A stretch of 64,000 nt of DNA, taken from the NCBI RefSeq assembly GCF_020907985.1, contig NZ_JAJJPA010000002.1:308570-372569 (forward strand). The letters run 5' to 3'. Position numbers and translations under genes: made by a program. Of this stretch, positions 25,549-35,217 are shown one piece after another (positions within the stretch are counted from its first letter, which is position 1; every line of letters begins with the position of its first letter). The notes below the pieces were generated by a model. The model was not told where the DNA came from, ran no database searches, and was given only the letters and a program-made list of their open reading frames with translations. This DNA is from Kitasatospora humi. Lineage in GTDB: Bacteria > Actinomycetota > Actinomycetes > Streptomycetales > Streptomycetaceae.

Positions 25549-28323
25549 ATGGATGCAGCGAACGGTGACGCCGTTCGGAGCGCGGAGCCCGGCGGGCCAG
25601 AGGAACACCGGTCCGCCCGGGGCCGGCTGCGCTCCCGGCTGCGGGCGCCCAGCGTCGCCGGGCAGGTGTTCGTGTGGCTGCTGGCCGTGGTCGTGCTGCT
25701 GGTCGGCGCGGCGCTGACGGCGCTGGTGCTGCAGGCCCGGCACTACGCCACCAATGACGCCGAGAACCGCACGCGCGTCGCGGCCGTCGCCCTGGCGCAG
25801 GCCCCCATGGTGGCGACCGCGATGGACGGCCCCGATCCGACCGCGGTGCTGCAGCCGTTGGCGAACCAGGTCATGACCAAGGGCCACTTCGACTACGTGG
25901 TCTTCGCCAACCCGGCGGGCATCCGCTACACCTCCGACAACCCCGCACTGATCGGCAAGCACGTCATCGGCCCGTACCAGGAGGCATTCAAGGGGCCGAT
26001 CACGATCAGCTTCAACGCGCCCATCGGACGGGTCGTGGAAAGCACCGCGCCGGTCGACAGGACGGACGGTTCGGTCGCGGGCGTGGTCCAGGTCGGCTAC
26101 ACCGTCGCGCACACCAGCAGCATGGTGGGCCAGCAGCTCCCCGTCCTGATCGGCGGCGCGGCGGTCGCGCTCGTGGTGGGAACCGGCGGGGCGGTGCTGG
26201 TGCGGCGGCGGCTGCGCCGCCAGACCCGCGGCTTGGGTCCGGCCGAGATGACGCGGATGTACGAGCACCATGACGCGGTGCTGCACGCCGTCCGCGAGGG
26301 TGTGGTGATCGTCGGCGGCGACGGACGGGTGCTGCTGGCGAACGACGAGGCCCGGCGGTTGCTCGACCTGCCGCCCGAGGTGGAGGGGCGGCCGGTCGCC
26401 GAGCTCGGGCTCGCTCCCGCGCTGGCCGAGCTGCTGGCGTCCGGGCGGGCTGCCACCGACGAGGTGCACCAGGCCGGGGACCGGCTGCTCGCCGTCAACA
26501 ACCGCCCCACCGCGCCGTTCGGCGGAGAGTCGGGAAGCGTCGCGACCGTCCGTGACACCACCGAGCTGCGGGCACTGGCCGGGCAGGCCGAGACGGCCCG
26601 GGCCAGGCTGCAACTGCTCTACGACGCGGGACTGCGGGTCGGTACCACCCTGGACGTGAAACGGACCGCGCAGGAGCTGGCGGACGTGGCGGTCCCCCGC
26701 TTCGCGGACTTCGCCACGGTCGAGCTGGCCGACCCGGTGCTGCACGGCGAGGAGCTGTTCTCGGACCTCGGCATCGAGCAGGGCCCGCGGATCCACCGCA
26801 CGGCCACCAGCGGCAGCGGCGACGACTGGCCGTTCATGCCCGTGGGCACGGAGATCAGGCCGCTCCCGGGCACCCCGGAGGAGACCGCCCTGAAGACCGG
26901 GCGCGCCGCGCTGGCCAACGACCTGGCCCAGGAGCGGGCCTGGCGGGCCCGCGCCCCGGAAGCCGCCGACCGGGTGCTCTCGTTCGGGATGCACTCGCTG
27001 ATCACCGCGCCGGTGCGGGCGCGCGGCCTGTCCCTGGGCACGGTCAACTTCTGGCGGGCCGGTGATTCCCCGCCGTTCGACGAGGAGGACCTCGCCTTCG
27101 TCGAGGAACTGGTGGCCCGCGCGGCGGTCTCTGTGGACAACGCCCGCCGGTACACCCGTGAGCATCGGATGGCCGAGACGCTGCAGCGCAGCCTGCTGCC
27201 CCGGGGACTGCCCGAGCTGAGCGCACTGGAGGCGGCCTACCGCTATCTGCCGGCGCTGCACGGGGTCGGCGGGGACTGGTTCGACCTCATTCCGCTGCCC
27301 GGTTTCCGCGTGGCGCTCGTCGTCGGTGACGTCGTCGGCCACGGCCTGCACGCCGCCGCCACCATGGGCCGCCTGCGCACGGCCGTGCTCAACTTCTCCG
27401 CGCTCGACCTGCCTCCGGACGAACTGCTCGCCCGCCTCGACGAACTGGTCACCCGCCTCGACCAGGTGGAGACGGCCGTGGGGGAGCAGGACATCGAGGG
27501 CGAGGGTGAGCGGGCGCCCGTCACCGGAGTCACCTGCCTGTACGCGATCTACGACCCGGTCTCCGGGGACTGCACCATGGCGCGGGCCGGTCATCCACCG
27601 CCCGTGCTGCTGGGACCGGACGGCGGTGCGGAGTTCGTCGACCTGCCGGCCGGACCGCCGCTCGGCGTGGGCGGTCTGCCCTTCGAGACGGCCGAGTTGC
27701 GGCTGGCGCCCGGGAGTGCCCTGGTGCTCTACACCGACGGGCTCGTCCAGAACCGGGAACGCGACCTGGGGACCGGGCTCGAAGTGCTGCGCAACTCCCT
27801 GGCAGGCGCCGACACCCGCTCGCCGGACGACCTCTGCCAGACCGTGTTCGATGCGCTGCTCCCGCCGCGCCGCAGCGACGACATGGCGCTCCTCATCGCC
27901 CGCACCCGGCTGCTCGACAGCGACCAAGTGGCCAGCTGGGACGTGCCGTTCGACTTCGCCGAGGTGTCCCGCGTGCGGAACGAGTGCGTCGACCAGCTGA
28001 CCGCCTGGGGACTGGGGGACGCGGCGTTCACCGCCGAGCTGATCCTCAGCGAGCTGATCACCAACGCCATCCGCTACGGTGCCGCGCCGGTCCGGGTCCG
28101 GCTGCTCAGGGACCGCAGCCTGGTCTGCGAAGTGTCGGACGGCAGCAGCACCGCCCCGCACCTGCGCTACGCCGCCACCACCGACGAGGGCGGCCGGGGC
28201 CTGTTCCTGGTGGCGCAGCTGGCCGAGCGGTGGGGGACCAGGTACCCACCCCGGGGCAAGGTCATCTGGAGTGAACAGCCGCTGACCGCACCGGAGTTCC
28301 AGTTCGAAGAGATGCTCCTGTAG
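25549..28323 (+). CDS. Membrane sensor with extracellular cache-like, PAS, GAF, SpoIIE phosphatase and HATPase domains
   Basis: 924 residues. Helix 1 (37-60) and helix 2 (196-220) enclose an external sensor with YVVFANPAGIRYTSDN, like single-cache sensors of DcuS type. Then follow PAS (237-344), GAF (357-532), a SpoIIE-type PP2C domain (542-784; GGDWFDLIPLPG, VGDVVGHGLHAAA, YTDGLVQNR, SDDMALL) and an RsbW-like HATPase (800-918; SELITNAIRYGAAPV, GRGLFLVAQLAERWG). Such proteins dephosphorylate an anti-sigma-factor antagonist and may also act as its kinase, linking an external signal to sigma factor release. No partner anti-sigma gene is in the window. The start is ATG 25549, though the ribosome site is weak. 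Confidence 0.9.
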   Translation: MDAANGDAVRSAEPGGPEEHRSARGRLRSRLRAPSVAGQVFVWLLAVVVLLVGAALTALVLQARHYATNDAENRTRVAAVALAQAPMVATAMDGPDPTAVLQPLANQVMTKGHFDYVVFANPAGIRYTSDNPALIGKHVIGPYQEAFKGPITISFNAPIGRVVESTAPVDRTDGSVAGVVQVGYTVAHTSSMVGQQLPVLIGGAAVALVVGTGGAVLVRRRLRRQTRGLGPAEMTRMYEHHDAVLHAVREGVVIVGGDGRVLLANDEARRLLDLPPEVEGRPVAELGLAPALAELLASGRAATDEVHQAGDRLLAVNNRPTAPFGGESGSVATVRDTTELRALAGQAETARARLQLLYDAGLRVGTTLDVKRTAQELADVAVPRFADFATVELADPVLHGEELFSDLGIEQGPRIHRTATSGSGDDWPFMPVGTEIRPLPGTPEETALKTGRAALANDLAQERAWRARAPEAADRVLSFGMHSLITAPVRARGLSLGTVNFWRAGDSPPFDEEDLAFVEELVARAAVSVDNARRYTREHRMAETLQRSLLPRGLPELSALEAAYRYLPALHGVGGDWFDLIPLPGFRVALVVGDVVGHGLHAAATMGRLRTAVLNFSALDLPPDELLARLDELVTRLDQVETAVGEQDIEGEGERAPVTGVTCLYAIYDPVSGDCTMARAGHPPPVLLGPDGGAEFVDLPAGPPLGVGGLPFETAELRLAPGSALVLYTDGLVQNRERDLGTGLEVLRNSLAGADTRSPDDLCQTVFDALLPPRRSDDMALLIARTRLLDSDQVASWDVPFDFAEVSRVRNECVDQLTAWGLGDAAFTAELILSELITNAIRYGAAPVRVRLLRDRSLVCEVSDGSSTAPHLRYAATTDEGGRGLFLVAQLAERWGTRYPPRGKVIWSEQPLTAPEFQFEEMLL

Positions 28324-28417
28324 CCGCGCCGCGGGCATCCCGGCGGGTCACCGTCCGAGCGGCGGCTACTCCTCGGCGCCGGCGCGCGGAACCGGGCCGA
28401 CGAGCGACCCGCACGCC

Positions 28418-28430
28418 TATAGTGAGCGCC
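28418..28430 (+). promoter_or_regulatory. Probable -10 box TATAGT of the methyltransferase gene
   Basis: TATAGT at 28418-28423 is an almost perfect -10 box. It lies seven bases before the ATG, so the message is probably leaderless or nearly so. No good -35 box is seen. Confidence 0.45.
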
Positions 28431-29249
28431 ATGACCGACCCGCGCCCCACCTCGGCCTTCCACGCGGCCAACGCCGACTCCTCGGTCACCGCCCGGCTGA
28501 TCGCCGCCCTGGACAGCCAGGCGGCCAACCCCGGGGTGCGCCGGCTGCGCGAGTGGGCGCACGCGCGCCTTGCCGCCAGTCCCGGCGAGCGGGCACTGGA
28601 CGTCGGCTGCGGCACCGGCTCGGAGGCCCGGGTGCTCGCGGCGGCAGTCGCCCCGGACGGCGCCGCGCTCGGCGTCGAACCCCACCCCGGCCTGCGCGCC
28701 GTCGCCGAGCAGCGCGCCACCGAGGCCGGCAGTCCGGTCCGGTTCCTGGCCGGCGACGCGCTCGCGCTGCCGCTGCCCGACGCCGAGCTGGACGTGGTCT
28801 GGTGCGAGCGCGTCCTCCAGCACCTCACCGATCCGGCGCGTGCCGTCACCGAAATGGCCCGCGTGCTGCGCCCGGGCGGCCGGATCGCACTGCTCGACAC
28901 CGACTGGGCAACCTTCGTCATGCACCCGGCCGCCCCGGAGGTCCGGCCCGCGCTGGCCACCGTCACCCAGGCCACCGCCGCCACCCCGGATGCCGGGCGC
29001 CGCTTGGCGGGCTGGCTCGCCGGGGCGGGTCTGACCGTCGACACCGTCGGCGCGGACGTCCTGCTGCACGACCCCCGCTCCGTCACCTGGCCGATCGTCC
29101 AGGGGCTCGGCTCGGCGGCCGTGGCGCGGAAGCTGATCACCGAGGAGCAGCGCGACCTGCTCTACGCCGACCTCACGGCCGCCGCCGCGCAGGGCGCCTT
29201 CCACCTGTCGGTGACGATGTTCGCCGTTGTCGCCCACCGGCCCGGCTGA
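28431..29249 (+). CDS. Class I SAM-dependent methyltransferase
   Basis: 272 residues. Motif I is ALDVGCGTGSEARVLA (about residue 60), followed by the acidic loop GVEPHPGL, GDALALPLPDAELDVVWCER and a post-motif ARVLRPGGRIALLDTDW, the order of the UbiE/Methyltransf_11 group. The C-terminal half is helical and may hold the substrate cap. The acceptor molecule is unknown. It converges closely on the SpoIIE-type gene at 29261. Confidence 0.88.
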   Translation: MTDPRPTSAFHAANADSSVTARLIAALDSQAANPGVRRLREWAHARLAASPGERALDVGCGTGSEARVLAAAVAPDGAALGVEPHPGLRAVAEQRATEAGSPVRFLAGDALALPLPDAELDVVWCERVLQHLTDPARAVTEMARVLRPGGRIALLDTDWATFVMHPAAPEVRPALATVTQATAATPDAGRRLAGWLAGAGLTVDTVGADVLLHDPRSVTWPIVQGLGSAAVARKLITEEQRDLLYADLTAAAAQGAFHLSVTMFAVVAHRPG

Positions 29250-29260
29250 CCGGCCGGCCG

Positions 29261-30466
29261 TCACCGGGGCGGGCGCCACTCGAAGAGCAGGATGGTCGCG
29301 TCGTCCTGGAGGTGGTTGCGTTGGTGTTCGAGGATGTCGCGGATGAGCAGCCGCAGCACCTCGGCCGGGCGCTGACCGGAGGACGTGGAGCGGATGATGA
29401 AGTCCGTGAACCGGTCGAGGCCGAACTCCGAGCCTTCGGTGTCGCGGGTCTCCACGACACCGTCGGTGTAGAGCAGCACCCGGTCACCCGGCTCCAGGGT
29501 CGTCTCGTGCACCTGCCGAACGGCCGGCGCGAGTTGCAGGGCCAGACCGATCGGCAGCTGCGGGGGGCTGTCGAACACCCCGTGGACCACCCGCTCGGCA
29601 CGGATGAGCAGCGGCGGCGGGTGACCGCAGTTGACCCAGCGCAGCACTCCGGTGATCGCGTCGAGCCGGCACAGCACTCCGGTGCAGAACTGGTCGGGCA
29701 GCCATCGGGCGAGCGCCTGCTCGACGGAGATCACGACGTCAGCCAGGTTGCCGCCGCCGCGGCGGGCGTTGCGTGCCGCCGCCATGGCGACCGACGTGGT
29801 CAGACCCGAGGTCAGGTCGTGGCCCATGGAGTCGAGGATCATGGTGTTCAGCACGTCCTTGACCACCGTGTGGTCGTAGGCGTCACCGGCGACCTCGTAC
29901 GCGGGCTCCAGCACGGCGGTCGAGACGCACCTGGTGCTGCCGACGCTGTGGGGCGGCAGGAAGGCCCGCAGCATCTCGGTGGGCAGCCGCATGGCCGCGG
30001 TGCGGCTGAGGCCGGCGAGCCAGTCGCTGTAGGTGCGCTTGGAGGTGATCAGCATGGCGAACAGATGGGCCAGCATCCGGCTGCGGCGCATCCGCGGCTC
30101 GTCGAGCCGGACGCAGCACACCCCCAGCACGCCCAGCCGTTCCGCGCCGTCGACCAGGGGCAGCCAGACGGTCACGCCGTCGTCGGCCTCGGCCACCTGC
30201 GGTGAGACCGTGCGGTACGCCGCGCCGGCGGACGAGCCGTCCACCGGCAGGTTGTCCATGGCCTCGTCGAGCGGGATGAGCAGCTGCTGCTGGAGGTCGA
30301 CGAGGTAGATCAGCGCGGCCTCCAGGCCGAGGGCCGAAGCACACCGGTTCCCCAGACCGGGCAGCTGCACCGGCAGCGCTGTCTGCGCCTCGGCGATCAG
30401 CTCTTCCAATCGGCTCTCGGCGACGGTGACGGCGGAGCCGGCGGGCGCGTTCGGTGGGTCCGACAC
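29261..30466 (-). CDS. SpoIIE-type PP2C phosphatase with N-terminal GAF-like domain
   Basis: 401 residues. Residues about 25-155 look like a GAF sensor (ALGLEAALIYLVDLQQQLL, VTVWLPLVDGAERLGVLGV). Residues 180-398 carry the PP2C metal-binding motifs GDAYDH, LDSMGHDLTSGL, VNCGHPPPLL, YTDGVVETRD and DDATILLFEW. It should dephosphorylate an anti-anti-sigma factor. It is the second enzyme of this type within 5 kb, but it lacks the membrane and kinase parts of the first. GTG 30466 is next to a hairpin that covers the ribosome site. Confidence 0.88.
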   Translation of the reverse strand: MSDPPNAPAGSAVTVAESRLEELIAEAQTALPVQLPGLGNRCASALGLEAALIYLVDLQQQLLIPLDEAMDNLPVDGSSAGAAYRTVSPQVAEADDGVTVWLPLVDGAERLGVLGVCCVRLDEPRMRRSRMLAHLFAMLITSKRTYSDWLAGLSRTAAMRLPTEMLRAFLPPHSVGSTRCVSTAVLEPAYEVAGDAYDHTVVKDVLNTMILDSMGHDLTSGLTTSVAMAAARNARRGGGNLADVVISVEQALARWLPDQFCTGVLCRLDAITGVLRWVNCGHPPPLLIRAERVVHGVFDSPPQLPIGLALQLAPAVRQVHETTLEPGDRVLLYTDGVVETRDTEGSEFGLDRFTDFIIRSTSSGQRPAEVLRLLIRDILEHQRNHLQDDATILLFEWRPPR

Positions 30467-30480
30467 GGGGGATCACCCCC
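30467..30480 (-). promoter_or_regulatory. Hairpin GGGGGTGATCCCCC over the ribosome site
   Basis: A five-base G/C stem with loop TGAT sits directly before the GTG start of the phosphatase gene and contains its only ribosome-site-like sequence. It could limit translation. Function is inferred from position. Confidence 0.35.
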
Positions 30481-30728
30481 TTCCGCGCCCAGTCTCACAC
30501 CGATCGCGGCCGCTCTCACGTCGGAACCGGACAGGGCGGACCCGGCCGCGGGCCGTACGTGCCGGACCCGGCGGACCCGGCGGACCCGGCCGCGAGGCGT
30601 ACCTGTTGGACCCTTGGACCCGCCCGACCCACCGAAACGCCGCACCCGGCCGCGGCGAGAGGGCCTCCCGCACCGCACCGCGGCGCGGCCCGGACGGCCG
30701 AGGCGTGCCGGTTCCCGGCGCCGCCGGC

Positions 30729-31010
30729 TCAACCGTGCGCCGGCGGCTCGTTGGCGGCCGCGTCGACCATGCCGGCCCGCAGCAGCTGGTAGCCGAGGTC
30801 GACCAGGGCGCGGCCGGCGGCGTACTCGTCGCCGATCTCCGGCACCATGGGGTCGTTGGGATTGCGGTGGGCGTCGCTGCGCGACTCCAGGACGTTGTCG
30901 CCGGTGTCGAGCACGGCGTGCACCTTGGTGACGTCGCCCTCCTCGTAGATGTCGAGGCGCAGGCTCCAGCGCTTGGTGTGCAGCAGCCTGGGGGTGGCGG
31001 TCTCACTCAT
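30729..31010 (-). CDS. DUF1876 protein
   Basis: 93 residues from ATG 31010. The middle reads WSLRLDIYEEGDVTKVHAVL, DTGDNVLESRSDAHRNPND, and the end DLGYQLLRAGMVDAAANEP, the pattern of the DUF1876 (dsRBD-like) family of actinobacteria. Function unknown; members are found near universal stress and CBS proteins. A clear paralog lies at 36293-36550, with the same length and motif order. It is expressed away from the archease gene. Confidence 0.85.
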   Translation of the reverse strand: MSETATPRLLHTKRWSLRLDIYEEGDVTKVHAVLDTGDNVLESRSDAHRNPNDPMVPEIGDEYAAGRALVDLGYQLLRAGMVDAAANEPPAHG

Positions 31011-31200
31011 GTCCGAACCTGTCCTTTCCACGCGGGTGACGCGGTGACGGCCGATCGGTTCGGGCGCCGGTCGCCGTCGGAGCCATACCTCCAGCATCCG
31101 AGCGGCCGCTGCCGGTGTACACGGGTCACCCGGCCCTGTTCGGCGGATCGCACGGGCCCGGCGGGGAGTCCGCTGCCAGGGCGGCCCCCCGGGCCGCCCG

Positions 31201-31268
31201 GCCGATCGCGCCGCCCGGCCGATCGCGCCGCCCGGCCGATCGCGCCGCCCGGCCGATCGCGCCGCCCG
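31201..31268. repeat. 17-bp tandem repeat, 4 copies, upstream of archease
   Basis: Four perfect copies of GCCGATCGCGCCGCCCG occupy 31201-31268 in the otherwise gene-free 361 bases between the DUF1876 and archease genes (31011-31371). The unit is rich in CGATCG and could bind protein or simply be a slippage product. The rest of the gap shows nothing recognisable. Confidence 0.95.
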
Positions 31269-31371
31269 GGTCGGCGCAGCAGGATGGAGGTACGGGCCCG
31301 AACCGGCAAGGAGGGCCCGGGAGATGCGCGGGCCAGGCGGTGCGCGCAGGTGACGTGAGGGGGCCCGGCGA

Positions 31372-31818
31372 GTGACCGGAGGGCAGCGCTCGGCAAGCGG
31401 CCACCGGGCCGTGGCGCACACGGCGGACCTGCGACTGGAGGCATGGTCGCCGACCGTGGCGGGCTGCGTCACGGAGGCCGTGCGCGCTCTGGTCGAGGGC
31501 TTCGCCGACACGTCGGCGGCCCGGCCGGTCGGCGACCGCACGTGCGAGGTCACCGCCGCGACCGACGAGGACCTGCTGGTGGCCGTCCTGGAGGAGGTCG
31601 TCTACCGGATGGACGCCGACGGCGAGATACCGCTCGACACGGAGGTGTTCGAGATCCGGACCACGGCGGCCGGCCGGGCGCTGTCGGCGCGGTTGCGGAT
31701 GGCGGACGCCGACACCGCGGAGCTGGTCGGTGCGGTGCCCAAGGCGGTCTCGCTGCACGACCTGCACCTGCGGGGCGGTCCCGGCGGCTGGTCCTGCCGG
31801 GTGACGGTCGACGTCTGA
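31372..31818 (+). CDS. Archease
   Basis: 148 residues, the usual archease length. Conserved segments are [17 protein letters not shown] at the N-terminus, the acidic pocket VEGFAD and [19 protein letters not shown], and the end [11 protein letters not shown] (normally KAVTYHxL). Archease speeds guanylation of the RNA ligase RtcB and widens its nucleotide use. An rtcB gene lies downstream, separated by a CapA gene in the same direction, so the functional pair is kept in one operon. GTG 31372 follows GAGGGGG. Confidence 0.88.
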   Translation: MTGGQRSASGHRAVAHTADLRLEAWSPTVAGCVTEAVRALVEGFADTSAARPVGDRTCEVTAATDEDLLVAVLEEVVYRMDADGEIPLDTEVFEIRTTAAGRALSARLRMADADTAELVGAVPKAVSLHDLHLRGGPGGWSCRVTVDV

Positions 31819-31859
31819 CCGGACACCGTCCGACCGAACACGGCGAGCGGAGCGGAGAC

Positions 31860-32843
31860 ATGGCGCTCACGGTGGCACTGGCCGGCGACACCATGCTCGG
31901 GCGCGGCGTCGCCGAGGAGCTGCGGCGCGCGCCGGCACCGGCCACCCTGTTCGCCGCCGAGGTGCGGGAGGCCCTGGCGGCGGCCGACCTCGTGGTGCTC
32001 AATCTGGAGTGCTGCGTCTCCGACCAGGGGCAGCGCTGGCGGGACCCGCTCAAGCCGTACTTCTTCCGGGCCCCGCCGTCGGCCGCCACCGTGCTCGCCG
32101 AGCTGGGGGTGGACTGCGTGACCCTGGCCAACAACCACGCCCTGGACTACGGATTCGACGCCCTGGCCGACACCCGGGAGCTGCTGGAGCGGGCTGGTGT
32201 CCGCACCGTGGGCGCGGGCCAGGACGTCTCCGCGGCAAGGGAGTTCGCCGTCCTGGAGGTCGGTGGCGGGCGGCTCGCCGTGGTCGCCGCCACCGACCAC
32301 CCGCAGGAGTTCGCGGCCGACGAGCAGCGCCCCGGCGTCGCCTGGGCCGATCTGTACCAGGGCGTGCCCGACTGGCTCGGCGCGCTGGTCGAGCGGGCCG
32401 CGCGGCAGGCCGACGCCGTGCTGGTCACCCCGCACTGGGGTCCCAACATGACCTCACGCCCGCCCCGGCACGTGCGCGCGGCGGCGGCGGACCTGCTGGC
32501 CGCCGGGGCGACCCTGGTCGCCGGGCACTCCGCCCACGTCTTCCACGGGGTCGCCGACCAGGTCCTCTACGACATGGGCGACTTCGTGGACGACTACGCC
32601 GTCGACCCGGTGCTGCGCAACGACCTGGGCCTGCTCTTCCTGGTGACCCTGGACGGCCCCGACCCCGGTCACCCCACCCCCGTCCACCTGGAGGCGCTGC
32701 CCCTGGTCCTCGACTACTGCCACACCCGCCCTGCCCGGGACGAGGAGTGGGTGTGGATCCGCGAGCGGTTCACCACCGCCTGCGCCGAGTTCGGCACCCC
32801 GGTGGGCGAGCGTGCCGGACGGCTGACCGTCGACTGGAGATGA
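31860..32843 (+). CDS. CapA-family (poly-gamma-glutamate synthesis) metallophosphatase-like protein
   Basis: 327 residues from ATG 31860. The fold starts with [19 protein letters not shown]; metal-site motifs follow as [12 protein letters not shown] (usually NLE), [20 protein letters not shown] and [13 protein letters not shown]. There is no signal peptide, so it acts in the cytosol. CapA proteins occur in polymer capsule synthesis but many are free phosphoesterases. Here it lies between archease and rtcB and its stop overlaps the rtcB start (ATGA), which suggests an RNA-end or nucleotide-related role. Confidence 0.85.
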   Translation: MALTVALAGDTMLGRGVAEELRRAPAPATLFAAEVREALAAADLVVLNLECCVSDQGQRWRDPLKPYFFRAPPSAATVLAELGVDCVTLANNHALDYGFDALADTRELLERAGVRTVGAGQDVSAAREFAVLEVGGGRLAVVAATDHPQEFAADEQRPGVAWADLYQGVPDWLGALVERAARQADAVLVTPHWGPNMTSRPPRHVRAAAADLLAAGATLVAGHSAHVFHGVADQVLYDMGDFVDDYAVDPVLRNDLGLLFLVTLDGPDPGHPTPVHLEALPLVLDYCHTRPARDEEWVWIRERFTTACAEFGTPVGERAGRLTVDWR

Positions 32844-34277
32844 GTGACGTGGACATCAAGCTCACCGAGGAGAGCGCCTACCGCTTCCGCATCGAGCGGC
32901 AGGGCGGGATGCGGGTGCCCGGAGTGGTGTACGTGTCCCACGAGTTGCTGCCGCAGGCGGAGGGAGACAAGGCACTGGAACAGGTGGCCAACGTGGCGAC
33001 CCTGCCCGGGATCGTGCGCGCCTCCTACGCCATGCCCGACGTGCACTGGGGCTACGGTTTCCCGATCGGCGGGGTGGCCGCCACCGACATCGAGCACGGC
33101 GGCGTCGTCTCGCCGGGCGGCGTGGGCTTCGACATCTCCTGCGGCGTGCGGCTGCTGGCCGCCGGCATCGACCGCGGGGAACTCGACCCCGGGCGGATGC
33201 GCCGCCTGATGGACGTGCTGGACGCCACCATTCCGCGCGGCATGGGACGCGGCGGCCTGTGGGAGCTGTCCGGCACCGGCGAGATGGACGACCTGCTGGC
33301 CGGCGGCGCCCGGTACGCGGTGGAGCACGGCCACGGCGTGCCGCGCGACCTGGACCGCTGCGAGGACCTCGGCGTGCTGGTGGGCGCCGCCCCCGGGCAG
33401 GTGAGCAGCCGCGCCGTGGCGCGCGGCCTGTACCAGGTCGGCAGCCTGGGCAGCGGCAACCACTTCCTTCGAGGTCCAAGCCGTCGACCGCCTCTACGCG
33501 CCCGACACCGCGGCCGCCTTCGGGCTCCATGCCGGCCAGGTCTGCGTCATGATCCACTGCGGCTCCCGCGGCCTCGGCCACCAGGTCTGCACCGACCACG
33601 TCCGCACCATGGACCGTGACCTGCACCGCTACCGGATCGACCTCCCGGACCGCCAACTCGCCTGCGCCCCCGTCGACTCCGCGCCCGGCCGCGGCTACCT
33701 CGGCGCCATGGCGGCCGCCGCGAACTACGGCCGCGCCAACCGGCAGTTGCTCTCCGAGGCCGCCCGCCGCGCCTTCGTCACCGCGGCCGATGCGGGCCTC
33801 GAGCTGGTGTACGACATCTCCCACAACATGGCCAAGATCGAGACCCACCGGGTCGACGGCGCCGAGCGGCGGCTCTGCGTCCACCGCAAGGGCGCCACCC
33901 GGGCCCTGCCGCCCGGCGATCCGAGCCTGCCGCCCGACCTCGCCGACGCCGGCCAGCCGGTGCTGGTCCCCGGCACCATGGGCACCGCCTCCTACGTGAT
34001 GGTCGGCCTGCCGGGCAACGACGCCTTCCACTCCGCCTGCCACGGCGCCGGCCGGGTGTGGAGCCGCCACCACGCGCTGCGCATGGTGCGCGGCGAGCGG
34101 CTCCGCGACCAGTTGGAGGCGGATGGAGTCGCGGTGCGCCCGTCCTCCTGGCGCGGCCTCGCGGAGGAGGCGCCCGAGGCGTACAAGGACGTCGACGCCG
34201 TCGCCGCGGCCACCGCGGGCGCCGGACTCGCCCGCCTCGTCGCCCGCCTGGTACCGCTGGGCGTCGTCAAAGGCTGA
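32840..34277 (+). pseudogene. rtcB: RtcB RNA ligase gene with a +1 frameshift
   Basis: The first frame (from ATG 32840) gives RtcB residues with [36 protein letters not shown] (metal Cys) and [10 protein letters not shown]. At TTCCTTCGAG (33464-33473) one extra T throws the frame off; removing it restores NHFLEVQ. The second frame then continues to 34277 with [35 protein letters not shown] and [12 protein letters not shown], whose His accepts GMP. So the whole gene is present apart from one base. It is a very recent mutation, a sequencing error, or a rare programmed shift. RtcB joins RNA ends with 2',3'-cyclic phosphate or 3'-phosphate to 5'-OH using GTP. Confidence 0.85.
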
Positions 34278-34350
34278 CCGCGACCGGCCGACCCCGCACC
34301 TGAACCGGGGCCGCCGGCGGGCGGCGCGACGGCGGGGTGCGCCCCCGGCG

Positions 34351-35217
34351 TCAGTCGTGGGGGATGACGGCGACCGGGCAGACGGAGTGGTGGATGGCGG
34401 CGTGGGCGACCGGGCCGATCCGGGGTGCCGGGCCGCTGCGGTTCCCGCCGCGGCCGACGACCAGGAGCCGCGCTCCGACGGCGATGTCCACGACGGCCCG
34501 GGTGGGGCTCTCCTGGCTGAGGTGCTCCACGACGTGGACGTCCGGGTACTTCTCCCGCCACGGCAGCAGCGCGGCGCTCAGCGCTTCCCGGTCCGCCTCG
34601 GGCGGGGTCTGCGCGGCCGGGTGCTCGCGGGCGATCACCGGCCGGCGGCGGCTGGTCGCGTGCACGGCGAGCAGTGCGGCGGAGCGCCGCCGGGCGGCGT
34701 CGAAGGCGAAGTCGAGGACGCCTTGGTACCCGGCCCGCAGGCTGATGCCGACCGCGACGCCGCCGGGCGGTGTGGCGGCGGGCGGTGTGGCGGGCGACTC
34801 GCGGTCGGTGCGGACCAGCACCACCGGGCGGTCGGCGTGGGCGACGCTGTACAGCGCCAGTGACCCCAGCAGGTAGCCGCGGACGGTGCCGAGCCCCTGT
34901 GAGCCGAGGACCACCAGCTCGGCGTCCTGAGCGGCCGACAGCAGGGCGTCGGGGGAGTCGGCGGGCAGCAGCTGGGTGATGAGCTGCAGACCGGGATAGT
35001 CCTGCCGCATGGTGCGCCGGGCCTCCTGGAGCAGGCGCTGGGACGCGGCGGCCTGTTGGTCCTCCCGGACGATCTGCTGGCCCGTCACCGGCGGCAGGAT
35101 CCACAGGTGCACCATCCGCAGCGCCAGGACCCGCCGCCGGGCCTCACGGGCGGCCCAGTGGGCGGCGGACAGGCTTTCGGGTGAGCCGTCGAGACCGACG
35201 ATGATCTCGGGTCGCAT
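34351..35217 (-). CDS. Tandem universal stress protein (two Usp domains)
   Basis: 288 residues from ATG 35217. Domain 1 (residues 1-143) starts EIIVGLDGSPESLSAAHWA and ends with the ATP-binding loop VVLGSQGLGTVRGYLLGSLA. Domain 2 (about 155-288) starts VAVGISLRAGYQGVLDFAF and ends LLVVGRGGNRSGPAPRIGP and CPVAVIP. Two-domain Usp proteins are typical of actinobacterial hypoxia and dormancy responses. It lies among DUF1876 genes and the CBS-BON protein. A GTG at 35259 in the same frame is an alternative start. Confidence 0.9.
   Translation of the reverse strand: MRPEIIVGLDGSPESLSAAHWAAREARRRVLALRMVHLWILPPVTGQQIVREDQQAAASQRLLQEARRTMRQDYPGLQLITQLLPADSPDALLSAAQDAELVVLGSQGLGTVRGYLLGSLALYSVAHADRPVVLVRTDRESPATPPAATPPGGVAVGISLRAGYQGVLDFAFDAARRRSAALLAVHATSRRRPVIAREHPAAQTPPEADREALSAALLPWREKYPDVHVVEHLSQESPTRAVVDIAVGARLLVVGRGGNRSGPAPRIGPVAHAAIHHSVCPVAVIPHD

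Noticed and set aside
25054..28338. A very long open frame on the minus strand opposite the sensor-phosphatase gene
   Set aside because: It mirrors the G+C bias of the plus-strand gene; the product is Gln/His/Gly/Arg-rich with no motif, while the plus strand has complete domains.
31201..31268. Regular 17-bp repeats considered as a CRISPR array
   Set aside because: Copies are directly adjacent without spacers and no cas genes are present.
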